Origin: Paludibacteraceae bacterium
GTDB lineage: Bacteria; Bacteroidota; Bacteroidia; Bacteroidales; Paludibacteraceae
Assembly: GCA_017557345.1 (NCBI GenBank)
Contig: JAFYZR010000155.1
Span: 1-64,000, forward strand
Length of the DNA: 64,000 nt
Direction of reading: 5' to 3'
Shown: piece after piece, positions 53,389 to 61,895 of the stretch
Numbering within the stretch: position 1 is the first letter of the stretch
Layout: every line of letters starts with the position of its first letter
Notes under the pieces: generated by a model
Database searches by the model: none
Seen by the model: the letters and a program-made list of their open reading frames with translations, nothing else
What the model was told of the DNA's origin: nothing
Program-made: the position numbers and the translations under genes

Positions 53389-55344
53389 TTAGTCGTTTTC
53401 ATTATTTTCTTGTGAGTCAAAATTGAGGAACGCGTCCACATTGGCAGCTACACCCAATTGAATCTTCAGGCCGGAAACGTTGCGAACATTCACCCATTTA
53501 TTGTCCTTGAAGGACTGGTCTGACGTGTTGAGCGTAGCGGTATAAACCATCTTGGAGGCTTGAGTGATTTTGTTGAATTGCTCGGCAGAGAGATTCATCC
53601 AAATCGTTGTGCTCGTTGCCACTTGTTTGCCATCTATGCTGGTTACGTTTCCGCCGGCTTCTACGTTTTCGGCTGCCTTGATATAAATCGAGTCGGAAGC
53701 CGTCTTCTCTTCCTCGGTTATCTCCAAACCGCTCAGATCTATCGGTCTGTCATGGTCATCCAGGAAAGCATATTTGAAGCGGATATCCAATGGAATAGTA
53801 TTATCTATCTTGAGACGCATTTTAACGTTGCTGGCGCCCAGCGAATCGATAATACCGGTACTTGCTGTGAGTGAATCAAGCGACATGCCGGCCCAGTTGA
53901 TATCGGTGGTATCGGTGAAATCAACTTTCATTCCTTCCATGAATTGGAACGGAACGGTTGCTGTCATGTCGGTATGAATAATGGTATTGTCCGTCAAACG
54001 GTGCTGTTGCTTTTCGCCATCGTTACGAATCACCAACTCGTAGTCCCAATGTACATAATCCGGGCGAAGCAAGAACAAGTAATCCAATTTGCCTCGCGTG
54101 AATTCTTCGTTTAGGTAGAAGGAATTGGTGATGGTTGCATCGAAATCGGAATGGATATCCAGCACATTATAGAAATCGAAATATCTGTTTTTGCGTGTTC
54201 TTTCCTCGTCAAAGGTTGCGTCACGTCTTTCGCCTTCTTCTGTCTCAACGTATATGGAGTTCACTTTTACCGTAAGCGGAGCAGAAACGGCACAGGTGAT
54301 AGCCAAATCAATACGCGGTTTTGCGAGTGCCAGCTGCATGTTCTTCAGCTGTTTCCATTCGTGCCATTCATTGGCGATGTCATAGGTTTGTATATCCTTC
54401 ATCAAGTTGCTGGGCTTAAAGAAGCCATACAGCGCGCTATAACGCAAGAAGTCGATGATGAATTCGTATTTAAAGGCCGAAGTGCTTGTGATGTCAATAT
54501 TGGTTTTCGGCTTGATGTAGAATTTGAATTCGAAGGCCAGTTGGTGAACCGCATTTTGATTGGCTTCATACTGACTGTTGAAACTCTCCTTAACCTCTTT
54601 CATCAAGTAGATGTCAAAATTGTCTATCTCAATAGGAATCTCTGCTCCGAAGCCTTGCTCCTTAAAGCCTTCTACCTCAAAAACATAGTCTGCGGACTTA
54701 GGCGAATTCTTTTCCACCTCAAAGAATCCCTGCTTAATCTGGCTCGGACTTTTTCCTTTGTTACGGTTAGAGCCGGGGAGTACGATTTCCACTTTCTGAA
54801 TATCGTTCTTGGTCAGCGATAGGTCCTTGAGTGTAATCTTCGAAATGAAGTTAGCGGCGCTGATGGTCATCTTGTCCAAACGCTCCTCCGTTAAATCGCC
54901 GTCATTAATGCCGGTTAGGTTCATCACAAGCGGGAAAGTGATCTCGGTGGTCTTGTTGGCAGGAATAACGCCGGCTGTATAATGCTCGCTAATATTGAAC
55001 TCTGCTTTTACATCTTGCATGTAGTTCTTCAGGTCAATCTGGTGGTAGTCCTTGTCGCTTTCATCGAGGATACGAAAGAATAGCACACCTTTCTCTACGC
55101 CGTTCTCGCCTGCTGATCTGTCGGTTCCTGTACCTACTTGGATGGCTTCAACCATCTTGCCGTCTCCGAAGAAATCGCCTAACGTGACACTCGCGGTCGC
55201 TACAGGAACTGCCATTCCCATTTGCACTTCGGCATGGGTGTCGATATTTTCTAAATCAACATCCGAATGGCAACCGGTAAAGGAGATCATTCCTCCTAAC
55301 GCAATAATTGCGCATACGTGCTTTAATTGCATGATTTTATTCAT
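53389..55344 (-). CDS. Predicted lipoprotein of unknown function (651 residues)
   Basis: An N-terminal lipobox is visible (IALGGMISFTGC with Cys25), followed by an acidic stretch and large beta-rich domains. I do not recognise a known domain. It starts a unit with the OmpA-family gene, yebC and rsmG, and has a perfect promoter whose -33 box lies in a 16-bp palindrome. The pairing with an OmpA-type protein suggests an outer-membrane or surface role. Confidence 0.75.
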   Translation of the reverse strand: MNKIMQLKHVCAIIALGGMISFTGCHSDVDLENIDTHAEVQMGMAVPVATASVTLGDFFGDGKMVEAIQVGTGTDRSAGENGVEKGVLFFRILDESDKDYHQIDLKNYMQDVKAEFNISEHYTAGVIPANKTTEITFPLVMNLTGINDGDLTEERLDKMTISAANFISKITLKDLSLTKNDIQKVEIVLPGSNRNKGKSPSQIKQGFFEVEKNSPKSADYVFEVEGFKEQGFGAEIPIEIDNFDIYLMKEVKESFNSQYEANQNAVHQLAFEFKFYIKPKTNIDITSTSAFKYEFIIDFLRYSALYGFFKPSNLMKDIQTYDIANEWHEWKQLKNMQLALAKPRIDLAITCAVSAPLTVKVNSIYVETEEGERRDATFDEERTRKNRYFDFYNVLDIHSDFDATITNSFYLNEEFTRGKLDYLFLLRPDYVHWDYELVIRNDGEKQQHRLTDNTIIHTDMTATVPFQFMEGMKVDFTDTTDINWAGMSLDSLTASTGIIDSLGASNVKMRLKIDNTIPLDIRFKYAFLDDHDRPIDLSGLEITEEEKTASDSIYIKAAENVEAGGNVTSIDGKQVATSTTIWMNLSAEQFNKITQASKMVYTATLNTSDQSFKDNKWVNVRNVSGLKIQLGVAANVDAFLNFDSQENNEND

Positions 55345-55373
55345 TGATTTTCGGTTTTACACAAATTTGGGTG

Positions 55374-55405
55374 CAAAGGTAGTAAAAAAAAATGAAATTA
55401 CCAAA
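55374..55405 (-). promoter_or_regulatory. Promoter of the lipoprotein-OmpA-yebC-rsmG unit
   Basis: On the minus strand TTTG, 20 bp, TACCTTTG, then GCACCC. The -33 box is part of the perfect palindrome TACCAAATATTTGGTA (55399-55414), a possible operator. Confidence 0.78.
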
Positions 55406-55425
55406 TATTTGGTAAAAAAAATGAT

Positions 55426-55458
55426 AAAACCTCGACTTAATACCGATGAAATACCGAG
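55426..55458. repeat. CCTCGAC/ATACCGAK element, copy 3
   Basis: AAAACCTCGACTTA, then ATACCGATGAA and ATACCGAG spaced by 11 bp. It lies between the RecD-like gene end and the lipoprotein promoter. Confidence 0.7.
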
Positions 55459-55465
55459 TAACAAC

Positions 55466-56863
55466 CTATCGCAACAGGTAGATTTTTTCTGTGGCACGAG
55501 TGACGGCAGTATAAAGCCAGCGGAGATATTCCCGGCGTTCCGTTTCATCTAATCCGCTAATCCACTCATCCCCTAATCCGTTATCGATATAAATATGCTT
55601 CCATTGCCCGCCTTGCGCTTTGTGGCACGTCACGCAATAGGCAAAACGGACTTGTAGCGCATTATAATAGGGCGATTCGTAGATCTTTTTGACCAACTCC
55701 TGCTTATTGCGAATCTCCGGATAATCCTCAGCGATGCGACTAAAGAGCTCTTTTTGCAGACTATAATTGGCTTCCGGACTATCTGTAGTAAGCGTATCCA
55801 GCCAGATAAGCGCCTCTATTTCCCAGTCGTAATCAATCGAACGCAGACTTGCTTTGGCGAAATGGAAACCATACATCTCATGGTGATGATGGAGACGTTC
55901 TATCTCAAACATATCGCCATTGGCGATAAATTCCAGGTCTTGATATTCCGTTGCCCAGAAATAGTTGTTTTTCGTTACCATCAGCCGGTCACCGTTGGAA
56001 ATCTCATCTTCTTTGTACAGCACTCTTGCCCGAACGCCTTGATTATATAGGTTGGTCATCTTATTGCTGCGTGTGATGATAAGCGTTTCTTCTGCGCCCA
56101 CTTCCCGCCAACTGTTCTCCAGCGTTTCAAGCACTTCCTCTCCCGGCACTTTGATGATGTCACGTCCGTTTGGCGAGATGCTAATTGACTTATAATCAGC
56201 GATTTGTAATTGTTCTCTGAGTTTTGTTGCTTCGCTTAAAATGCCACTATCCAGCGCTTGACGTGCCACTTGCGAGAGCTGATAACTGACGACTGAAAGC
56301 TGGTAACCTTTCATATAATCGGCATCAAGTGCAGGACTTTTGAGGCTTCCTACCGGCGGTAACTGGGCATCGTCGCCAACAAGCAAAAGACTGCAGCCTT
56401 TGCCGTTATAAACGTATTTGACCAAATCGTCCAGCAGACAGCCGCTGCCAAAAGTAGGATTATCGCGAACTCCAGAGAGCATAGATGCCTCGTCAACGAT
56501 AAAAAGTGTCCGGACATGCAAATTATCGCTTAACGAAAACGCCTCTTGTCCTAATTTGTTCTGGCGATAGATTTTCTTATGAATCGTGTAGGCTTGTTCG
56601 CCGGAATAACGGCCAAGCACTTTTGCTGCCCGACCGGTAGGGGCGAGTAGAACGCATGGTTGCTGCAGGCCTTTCATGGCGCGCACTAAAGCACTCATCA
56701 CGCTTGTCTTTCCCGTTCCGGCATAGCCTCGTAAGATAAATGCTTTGCGTTCTTCACGGGATACAATAAACGCGCCAAGGGCGGCTAATAAACCGTCCTT
56801 TTCTGTGTTTGGCTCGAAGGGTAATTCGGCCTTTATGCGTCCGATAATGAATTCCGAAAGCAT
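55466..56863 (-). CDS. RecD-like SF1 helicase/AAA ATPase
   Basis: This is a 465-residue protein with helicase motifs: Walker A GYAGTGKTSVMS near 45, LLAPTGRAAKVL, FIVDEASML (motif II), LLVGDDAQLPPVGSLKSP (motif III), CVTCHKAQGGQWKHIY and LYTAVTRATEKIYL (motifs V/VI). It probably acts on DNA with 5'-3' polarity like RecD/RecD2 relatives. Two parts are encoded by tandem arrays: YQLSVVSYQLSQVAR (7-bp units) where homologues have a variable strand before VRQ, and GLGDEWISGLDETE (8-bp units) near the end. No clear own promoter is seen. Confidence 0.85.
   Translation of the reverse strand: MLSEFIIGRIKAELPFEPNTEKDGLLAALGAFIVSREERKAFILRGYAGTGKTSVMSALVRAMKGLQQPCVLLAPTGRAAKVLGRYSGEQAYTIHKKIYRQNKLGQEAFSLSDNLHVRTLFIVDEASMLSGVRDNPTFGSGCLLDDLVKYVYNGKGCSLLLVGDDAQLPPVGSLKSPALDADYMKGYQLSVVSYQLSQVARQALDSGILSEATKLREQLQIADYKSISISPNGRDIIKVPGEEVLETLENSWREVGAEETLIITRSNKMTNLYNQGVRARVLYKEDEISNGDRLMVTKNNYFWATEYQDLEFIANGDMFEIERLHHHHEMYGFHFAKASLRSIDYDWEIEALIWLDTLTTDSPEANYSLQKELFSRIAEDYPEIRNKQELVKKIYESPYYNALQVRFAYCVTCHKAQGGQWKHIYIDNGLGDEWISGLDETERREYLRWLYTAVTRATEKIYLLR
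55549..55582 (-). repeat. Coding 8-bp array near the RecD-like C-terminus
   Basis: On the minus strand units GGATTAGG, GGATGAGT, GGATTAGC, GGATTAGA encode GLGDEWISGLDE. The same units occur in uvrA and the subtilase gene. Confidence 0.85.
56274..56305 (-). repeat. Coding 7-bp array inside the RecD-like helicase
   Basis: On the minus strand units CAGCTTT, CAGTCGT, CAGTTAT, CAGCTCT encode YQLSVVSYQLS. Confidence 0.85.
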
Positions 56864-56919
56864 TTTTAATGAATAATTTCTTCTTTTTTTACTAAAAAAC
56901 GATTATTTTTAATAAAAAT

Positions 56920-56951
56920 TTTGCGTATATGAAAAAAAAGCAGTAATTTTG
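56920..56951 (+). promoter_or_regulatory. SRP RNA promoter
   Basis: TTTG, 20 bp, TAATTTTG, then GCACCCG; the predicted start coincides with the 5' end of the SRP RNA helix. Confidence 0.82.
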
Positions 56952-56962
56952 CACCCGCTTTA

Positions 56963-57059
56963 GGGTAAGTCTTACACGATCAGCTCCCTCTGAACTCCCC
57001 CAGGCCTTGACCGGAGCAAGGGTAGGAGGTTGTAGCGGTGCGATGTAAATCGCTTACCC
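56963..57059 (+). ncRNA. ffs: Signal recognition particle RNA (small bacterial form)
   Basis: GGGTAAG (56963-56969) pairs with CTTACCC (57053-57059) to close a long hairpin. The conserved Ffh-binding part is visible as GAACTCCCCCAGGCC, then ACCGGAGCAAGGGTAGGAGG, close to the Bacteroidota form of this RNA, with a GGAG tetraloop. T residues follow directly as terminator. The RNA binds Ffh and targets nascent membrane proteins. Confidence 0.9.
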
Positions 57060-57066
57060 TTTTTTT
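57053..57066 (+). terminator. SRP RNA terminator
   Basis: The closing helix of the SRP RNA is followed immediately by seven T residues (57060-57066). Confidence 0.7.
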
Positions 57067-57072
57067 GTGCCC

Positions 57073-58503
57073 TTATTCGAGCCTTTGTCCGGCTAAGTTA
57101 TAGATATGTCCGTGGCGGATGATGAGAATCTGATCGCCACGAATAATCTTTTGTGGTTTGTTTTCCTCTAATCCACTCATCCATTCATCCCCTAACCGCT
57201 GATCTTTGCCATAAGCCTTCCATGCATCAGGAATGCCGTAACCGTAACATTTCGTATCGGGATTATCATAGCGGTCCGCCGAACGAATAATTCGCTCACG
57301 AATCTGCATCGCGTTTTCTTTTGGGAGTGCAGACCAAAGACTCGCAGCCATACCTGCCAAGAGAGGCGTAGCAAAACTGGTACCGCTGCTACTGATAAGA
57401 TATCCCTCGGTGTTGATTAGCGCGGCATTGGAACCTACAGCGCACACCTCCGGTTTAACGCGTCCATCGGCTGAGGGGCCGTTACTGGAAAAGCTCGCTA
57501 TATTTCCGTTAATATCCACTGCTCCAACCGTCAGAATACTATCAGCATCTGCCGGTACACTAATGGTTCGCCATGCTTTATTGCCTTCGTTACCTGCCGC
57601 TACACACACTAACATGCCTTTGCGAGCCGCGATAGTTGCAGCCTGGCTGGCACGCGTTGTACGGCCGTTTAAGGCACTCTTGGGAAGATCCCACGAAGAG
57701 TGGTCAAAATAGTAATAACCCAGCGAAACGGAGAATACATTCACGCCCAAAGAGTCCGATTTCTCCAGCGCTGCCACTAAGTTATCCATTTCTTTTGGCG
57801 ACTCCGTATCGTTCTCTTCAGAGCGCATGAGATAGTACTTGGCTTTGGTCGCTGCCCCGCGATAACCGAGTTGTTCGTCGATGGCAGAAATAGAGCTGAG
57901 ACAAGCGGTACCATGAAGGCCTGTATTTGCGTCAAAGAAATCGTATGGATCGTCTGTGAAATCAAAATATCCTAAGAATTGATCTGCTCTCTCTTCCGTT
58001 TTAAAGCAATCCAATTGATCTGCATTTCCGAAACCTCCGTCGCACACAGTCATTAAAATCCCTTGCCCTTCAAAGCCTGCATCGTGCAGTTTGAGCAGGT
58101 TGTAAAGCCGTAATTGGTCATCGGTGGGTTTTGCTCCTGTATCCCAATTCGTGTATTGCCGTTGTTCGATATGTCGTTTGGCAGGGGAATGATAGGAGTT
58201 AGCGTCGTCACGCGTTATCTCTACAGCGGTAACGAAGGATAGATCTTCCACTTTCTTTGCCGTTTCTTCGTCCATCTCACATGTTGCACCATTAAACCAG
58301 CGGCTGACATGATGAATCTTAACCCCTAAGTCACGCAATTCGTTTTGGTACATAGGCGAAACGGGGTAGTCCATCTCATCGGTCGGAATATTCCACTGAG
58401 CGCGTTGCTCTATTGCTCGAGGCGATAGTGCGGCTGCACTTTTCTCCGGCTTGTCTTTGAAAGAGACAAAATAGATATTTAGCAGGATGATTAACGTAAG
58501 CAT
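57073..58503 (-). CDS. S8 (subtilisin-like) serine protease, exported
   Basis: This is a 476-residue protease. A hydrophobic N-terminus (LTLIILLNIYFVSF) acts as a signal or anchor. The catalytic triad is visible as Asp155 (MTVCDGGFGNAD), His197 (GLHGTACLSS) and Ser376 (SSGTSFATPLLAG), with Asn305 (AAGNEGN) for the oxyanion hole. The C-terminus is the shared tail IIRGDQILIIRHGHIYNLAG, preceded by residues from an 8-bp array (RLGDEWMSGLEEN). It overlaps the rlmD end by 13 bp and converges on the SRP RNA. Confidence 0.92.
   Translation of the reverse strand: MLTLIILLNIYFVSFKDKPEKSAAALSPRAIEQRAQWNIPTDEMDYPVSPMYQNELRDLGVKIHHVSRWFNGATCEMDEETAKKVEDLSFVTAVEITRDDANSYHSPAKRHIEQRQYTNWDTGAKPTDDQLRLYNLLKLHDAGFEGQGILMTVCDGGFGNADQLDCFKTEERADQFLGYFDFTDDPYDFFDANTGLHGTACLSSISAIDEQLGYRGAATKAKYYLMRSEENDTESPKEMDNLVAALEKSDSLGVNVFSVSLGYYYFDHSSWDLPKSALNGRTTRASQAATIAARKGMLVCVAAGNEGNKAWRTISVPADADSILTVGAVDINGNIASFSSNGPSADGRVKPEVCAVGSNAALINTEGYLISSSGTSFATPLLAGMAASLWSALPKENAMQIRERIIRSADRYDNPDTKCYGYGIPDAWKAYGKDQRLGDEWMSGLEENKPQKIIRGDQILIIRHGHIYNLAGQRLE
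57170..57204 (-). repeat. Coding 8-bp array before the subtilase tail
   Basis: On the minus strand units GGTTAGGG, GATGAATG, GATGAGTG, GATTAGAG encode RLGDEWMSGLEE directly before the C-terminal tail. The peptide is nearly the same as that in the RecD-like helicase (GLGDEWISGLDE). Confidence 0.85.
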
Positions 58504-59915
58504 AATTGTACTACATTTTCTACGTGTTGGGTATGCGGGAACATATCCACAGGTTGTACCTTTGTTACACGGTATTTCGCATCGAGAAGTGCCAGATCAC
58601 GAGCCTGCGTTGCAGGATTACAACTGACATAAACAATGCGTTTTGGTGCAGCGTTAAGTATCACATTTACAACGTCTTCATGCATTCCTGCACGAGGGGG
58701 ATCTGTGATGATGACATCCGGTCGGCCATAGTGCTCAACGAAATCGTCGTTGAGGATATCTTTCATGTCTCCGGCAAAAAAGAGTGTATTGTTGATGCCA
58801 TTGATGGCAGAGTTTACTTTCGCATCTTCGATGGCTTCCGGCACATATTCAATACCGATGACTTGTCGTGCCTGATGTGCCACAAAATTAGCAATAGTTC
58901 CGGTTCCGGTATATAAGTCGTAGACGAGCTCATCGCCACTTAACTCAGCGAATTCGCGTGCTACTTTGTATAATTCGTAAGCTTGCTCGGTGTTGGTTTG
59001 GTAGAATGATTTCGGGCCAACTTTAAACTGCAGGTCTTCCATTTGTTCCATAATATGGTCTTGCCCAAAATAGACCTGCACGTCCTGGTCACCGATGGTA
59101 TCGTTAAACTTCAGGTTTTCTACATAGAGTAGGGAGATAATTTCCGGAAACTCCATGTGAAGGTATTCCAATAGTCTTTCGACTTTAGACTTTTGACTTT
59201 CGACTTTTTCTCCAAATACCACAATAAGCATTAACTCGCCTTTATGGTTTGTACGGAGAATGAGTGTTCGGAGAAGTCCAGTATGGCTGTGTTCGTTATA
59301 GAAGGTCAGTTCATGCTCACGCGCATAATTGCGGATGGAGTTACGAATCCGATTGTTGATGTCCGGCATGAGGTGGCACTCTTCGATGTCCAGCACTTTG
59401 TCGAAAGCGTTCGGGATATGAAAACCAAGCCCGTAAGTGCTATCTATTTTATCCAGCCCGCCAGCCTTCTCTATTACTTCCCAAGGAAACCACTTACGAT
59501 CCGCGAAAGTGAATTCCAGTTTGTTGCGATATTCGTAAATGTGCTTAGAGCCTAATATAGGCGAGATTTCCGGCAGTTCCACTTTCCCGATGCGGGTCAA
59601 GTTATCCACCACCTGTTGCTGCTTGTAGCGCAATTGTTCTTCGTAGGGAAGGATTTGCCATTTGCATCCTCCACAGACGCCAAAATGCTTGCATTTTGCC
59701 TCACATCGCACAGCACTGGGTTGTACGACGCGGAGCACTTTGGCTTCCATGAATGAATGCTTCTTTTTGGTCACCTGCAAGTCGACAACGTCGCCCGGTA
59801 CACAATTCGGTACAAACGTAACGACGTCGTCGATTCGCACGAGAGCTTTGCCTTCAGCGGCAACGCCCGTGATCTCTACATTCTCAATAATAGGTAAGTT
59901 CTTCTTTTTACCCAC
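58491..59915 (-). CDS. rlmD: 23S rRNA (uracil-C5)-methyltransferase, RlmD/RumA family
   Basis: It methylates a 23S rRNA uridine (U1939 in E. coli). I prefer the GTG at 59915 because it gives GKKKNLPIIENVEITGVAAE, the family N-terminus, just after the preceding stop; an ATG at 59945 would overlap the upstream gene. The 474 residues show a TRAM domain, Fe-S cysteines (CKHFGVCGGCKWQ), SAM motif DLYTGTGTIANF, DPPRAGMHEDV and catalytic Cys in VYVSCNPATQARDL. A 7-bp array encodes EKVESQKSKVERL inside the domain. Exact target base is by family inference. Confidence 0.9.
   Translation of the reverse strand: MGKKKNLPIIENVEITGVAAEGKALVRIDDVVTFVPNCVPGDVVDLQVTKKKHSFMEAKVLRVVQPSAVRCEAKCKHFGVCGGCKWQILPYEEQLRYKQQQVVDNLTRIGKVELPEISPILGSKHIYEYRNKLEFTFADRKWFPWEVIEKAGGLDKIDSTYGLGFHIPNAFDKVLDIEECHLMPDINNRIRNSIRNYAREHELTFYNEHSHTGLLRTLILRTNHKGELMLIVVFGEKVESQKSKVERLLEYLHMEFPEIISLLYVENLKFNDTIGDQDVQVYFGQDHIMEQMEDLQFKVGPKSFYQTNTEQAYELYKVAREFAELSGDELVYDLYTGTGTIANFVAHQARQVIGIEYVPEAIEDAKVNSAINGINNTLFFAGDMKDILNDDFVEHYGRPDVIITDPPRAGMHEDVVNVILNAAPKRIVYVSCNPATQARDLALLDAKYRVTKVQPVDMFPHTQHVENVVQLCLR
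59178..59212 (-). repeat. Coding 7-bp array inside rlmD
   Basis: On the minus strand units AAAGTCG, AAAGTCA, AAAGTCT, AAAGTCG, AAAG encode KVESQKSKVER. The unit is related to those at 8773 and in the RelA/SpoT linker. Confidence 0.85.
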
Positions 59916-59925
59916 GGAACATTCA

Positions 59926-60540
59926 TTAAAGATCGTCGAACTCATCAATAAGAGCGTGGATCACCAGTAAGATACGGAAACGGTCTGTGAAATGGCCGGA
60001 ACCTTGTACGTGGTTGATCTTATAGGTAGCAATGTGGTCACCAGTGTTGATGTCACTAACTTCTGCACGACCGGTAATGATTGCACCACCTGCATTGCCC
60101 CATCCGAAGAGAGAGCCTGCTAAGTTACCCCAGTCCAGACCTTCGATGATGACATCGAAACGGTATTGAGCCTCGCTTTCATTGTGGGTCAGTTTGAGGC
60201 CTTTCTTAGCGAACTCATCGTTCCACTCTTCTTTGAAGTACTTGTCTGCTTCTGATTTGATAGCATCCCAGTCCTTTACGAAGTTGGCATCTTCAGGCTT
60301 GCCTTCTTCTATTTTCTTTGCATCTTGAGCAGCGAGCCACTCAGCAATAGGTGTGCTGCCTTTTACAAATACGCCGTCGTCGATTTCGCCTACTTGCGTG
60401 TTATCCCAGTTAAGGGTATAAACAGCTACAGCGCCTTTGTTTTTCTTTACGTTAAAATTGCCTTCAAGCGTGAGAGGCTTGATAGCGAAGGTGCTTACTG
60501 CCGTCAGGACAGCCACCATTGTAACTAATACTTTTTTCAT
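59926..60540 (-). CDS. Exported protein of unknown function (204 residues)
   Basis: A signal peptide (MKKVLVTMVAVLTAVSTFA) is followed by a compact domain of mixed alpha/beta character. Notable segments are AVAVYTLNWDNTQVGEI, FVKDWDAIKSEADKYFKEEW and RFDVIIEGLDWG, then a Gly/Ala-rich hydrophobic stretch (NLAGSLFGWGNAGGAIITG). I know no function. It lies 10 bp before the preferred rlmD start and 42 bp after the next exported protein, in a six-gene minus-strand run. Confidence 0.7.
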   Translation of the reverse strand: MKKVLVTMVAVLTAVSTFAIKPLTLEGNFNVKKNKGAVAVYTLNWDNTQVGEIDDGVFVKGSTPIAEWLAAQDAKKIEEGKPEDANFVKDWDAIKSEADKYFKEEWNDEFAKKGLKLTHNESEAQYRFDVIIEGLDWGNLAGSLFGWGNAGGAIITGRAEVSDINTGDHIATYKINHVQGSGHFTDRFRILLVIHALIDEFDDL

Positions 60541-60582
60541 AACTCGTTGAATTAAATGGTTATTATGTTGATTTTGAGTTGT

Positions 60583-61854
60583 TTATCCTTTGCCAAGGTG
60601 AGCGGCTCCGTCCGTCTCTACATGCTCAATGCATGGGAAACCGAAGGCGTCTTGCATTGGCACTGAGAGATCAAAGAGCAATCCATAGAATACGTTAATC
60701 TGGTGCAAGTTCTGCAGATAAATCAAGTTTTCCGGTGCGCCCTGATTATTGAGCGCCTCGTTTTCAGCCTCCAGTGCAGCCACTTTCTCAAAGACAGCTT
60801 TGTATTTGCCCTGATAGTCGCGCGCGCGAGCCAGCCATTTCTCGGCACCGCGGCGGTTCCATTGGTCGATGAGAGCATTCTCTTTCTTCCTCTCAGCGGT
60901 CCACCATGCAGGGAAAGGAGTCTCTGTATTGCTCGGAGGTAGCGTCTGATACCAAGCCTCTACGCGTTTCTCCAATGCCGCTTCGATGGCATCTATCTGA
61001 TGCGACTCGCTGCTCTTCGGCCATTCGGTGTACAATTGCTCGAAAAAGGCATCAAATTTGCCACGTACTACACTACCATTGTTCACCTGAATCTTAGTAT
61101 ATTCGTCTGTGACAGCCTCTAACTCCTCCAAGGCTTTCGTCAATGCTTCTCCTATTTCACCAAAACGTTTGTCACGCGGATCGTCAGCCACTTCTTGTGT
61201 GTTATAGCCGGCGTTGGCAGCGTAGAGACGCTTGTAGAGGTCCGGGTGATTCGATTTGATGTATGCCTCGGCTTGCTTCGGGTTCGAGTTGGCCATGCCC
61301 ATGATTTTGAGATATTCCTCTTTGGAGATTCCCCATTTCTTAGCGAACTCACCGGCCATAACGTCCATCATTTGCTCGTCCGACATGTTCTCTGTGATCT
61401 TACCGGACATGTAGAGTGCCATCATTTCGTCTTGCGAAGGCATCAACCCTGCGTTAACGTTGCTTTGGTACTGTTGCATAGCCTGTTGGCCACGTTGCGC
61501 TTGTTTCTGATGGGCGGCATCCATGCGTGCACGAATCTCTGCATCTTTGTTCTGCACACGACGCATGGTTTGCTCAAGGGCCATCTTGTACGGCTGATAC
61601 GTTGCACGGATAGCTTTCTCTTTCGCCTCCAACGACATCACCGTTTCTACTGCGGGAATTTCCGGAAGAGCAGCAACGGCTTCTTCGATTGTCTGCGGTG
61701 TACGTGCGGCTTTTACGCCTTCCAAATTGAATGAACCTCCGACATACATGAGGTCTTTGACCATCATATCAGAGTAACGATATTCCTCTTCTTGCGCCAG
61801 CAGTGGCATACATAGCAGCAGAGCTGCAAATGCCATGAATAAACTGCGTTTCAT
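60583..61854 (-). CDS. Exported helical protein of unknown function (423 residues)
   Basis: The start at ATG 61854 gives a signal peptide (MKRSLFMAFAALLLCMPLLA). The rest is largely charged helix with likely coiled-coil segments (QTMRRVQNKDAEIRARMDAA, FEKVAALEAENEALNNQ). No enzyme motif is visible. It is probably periplasmic, in a run with a 204-residue exported protein and a lipoprotein of unknown function. A CTAATTC array lies directly upstream. Confidence 0.7.
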   Translation of the reverse strand: MKRSLFMAFAALLLCMPLLAQEEEYRYSDMMVKDLMYVGGSFNLEGVKAARTPQTIEEAVAALPEIPAVETVMSLEAKEKAIRATYQPYKMALEQTMRRVQNKDAEIRARMDAAHQKQAQRGQQAMQQYQSNVNAGLMPSQDEMMALYMSGKITENMSDEQMMDVMAGEFAKKWGISKEEYLKIMGMANSNPKQAEAYIKSNHPDLYKRLYAANAGYNTQEVADDPRDKRFGEIGEALTKALEELEAVTDEYTKIQVNNGSVVRGKFDAFFEQLYTEWPKSSESHQIDAIEAALEKRVEAWYQTLPPSNTETPFPAWWTAERKKENALIDQWNRRGAEKWLARARDYQGKYKAVFEKVAALEAENEALNNQGAPENLIYLQNLHQINVFYGLLFDLSVPMQDAFGFPCIEHVETDGAAHLGKG

Positions 61855-61895
61855 AATCACTAAATCGCTAATCACTAATTCCCTAACTCGTTAAT
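61855..61895. repeat. Intergenic 7/8-bp array (CTAATTC type)
   Basis: Units AATCACT, AAATCGCT, AATCACT, AATTCCCT, AACTCGTT, AATCC fill the gap and reach into the last codons of the lipoprotein gene. Confidence 0.8.
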
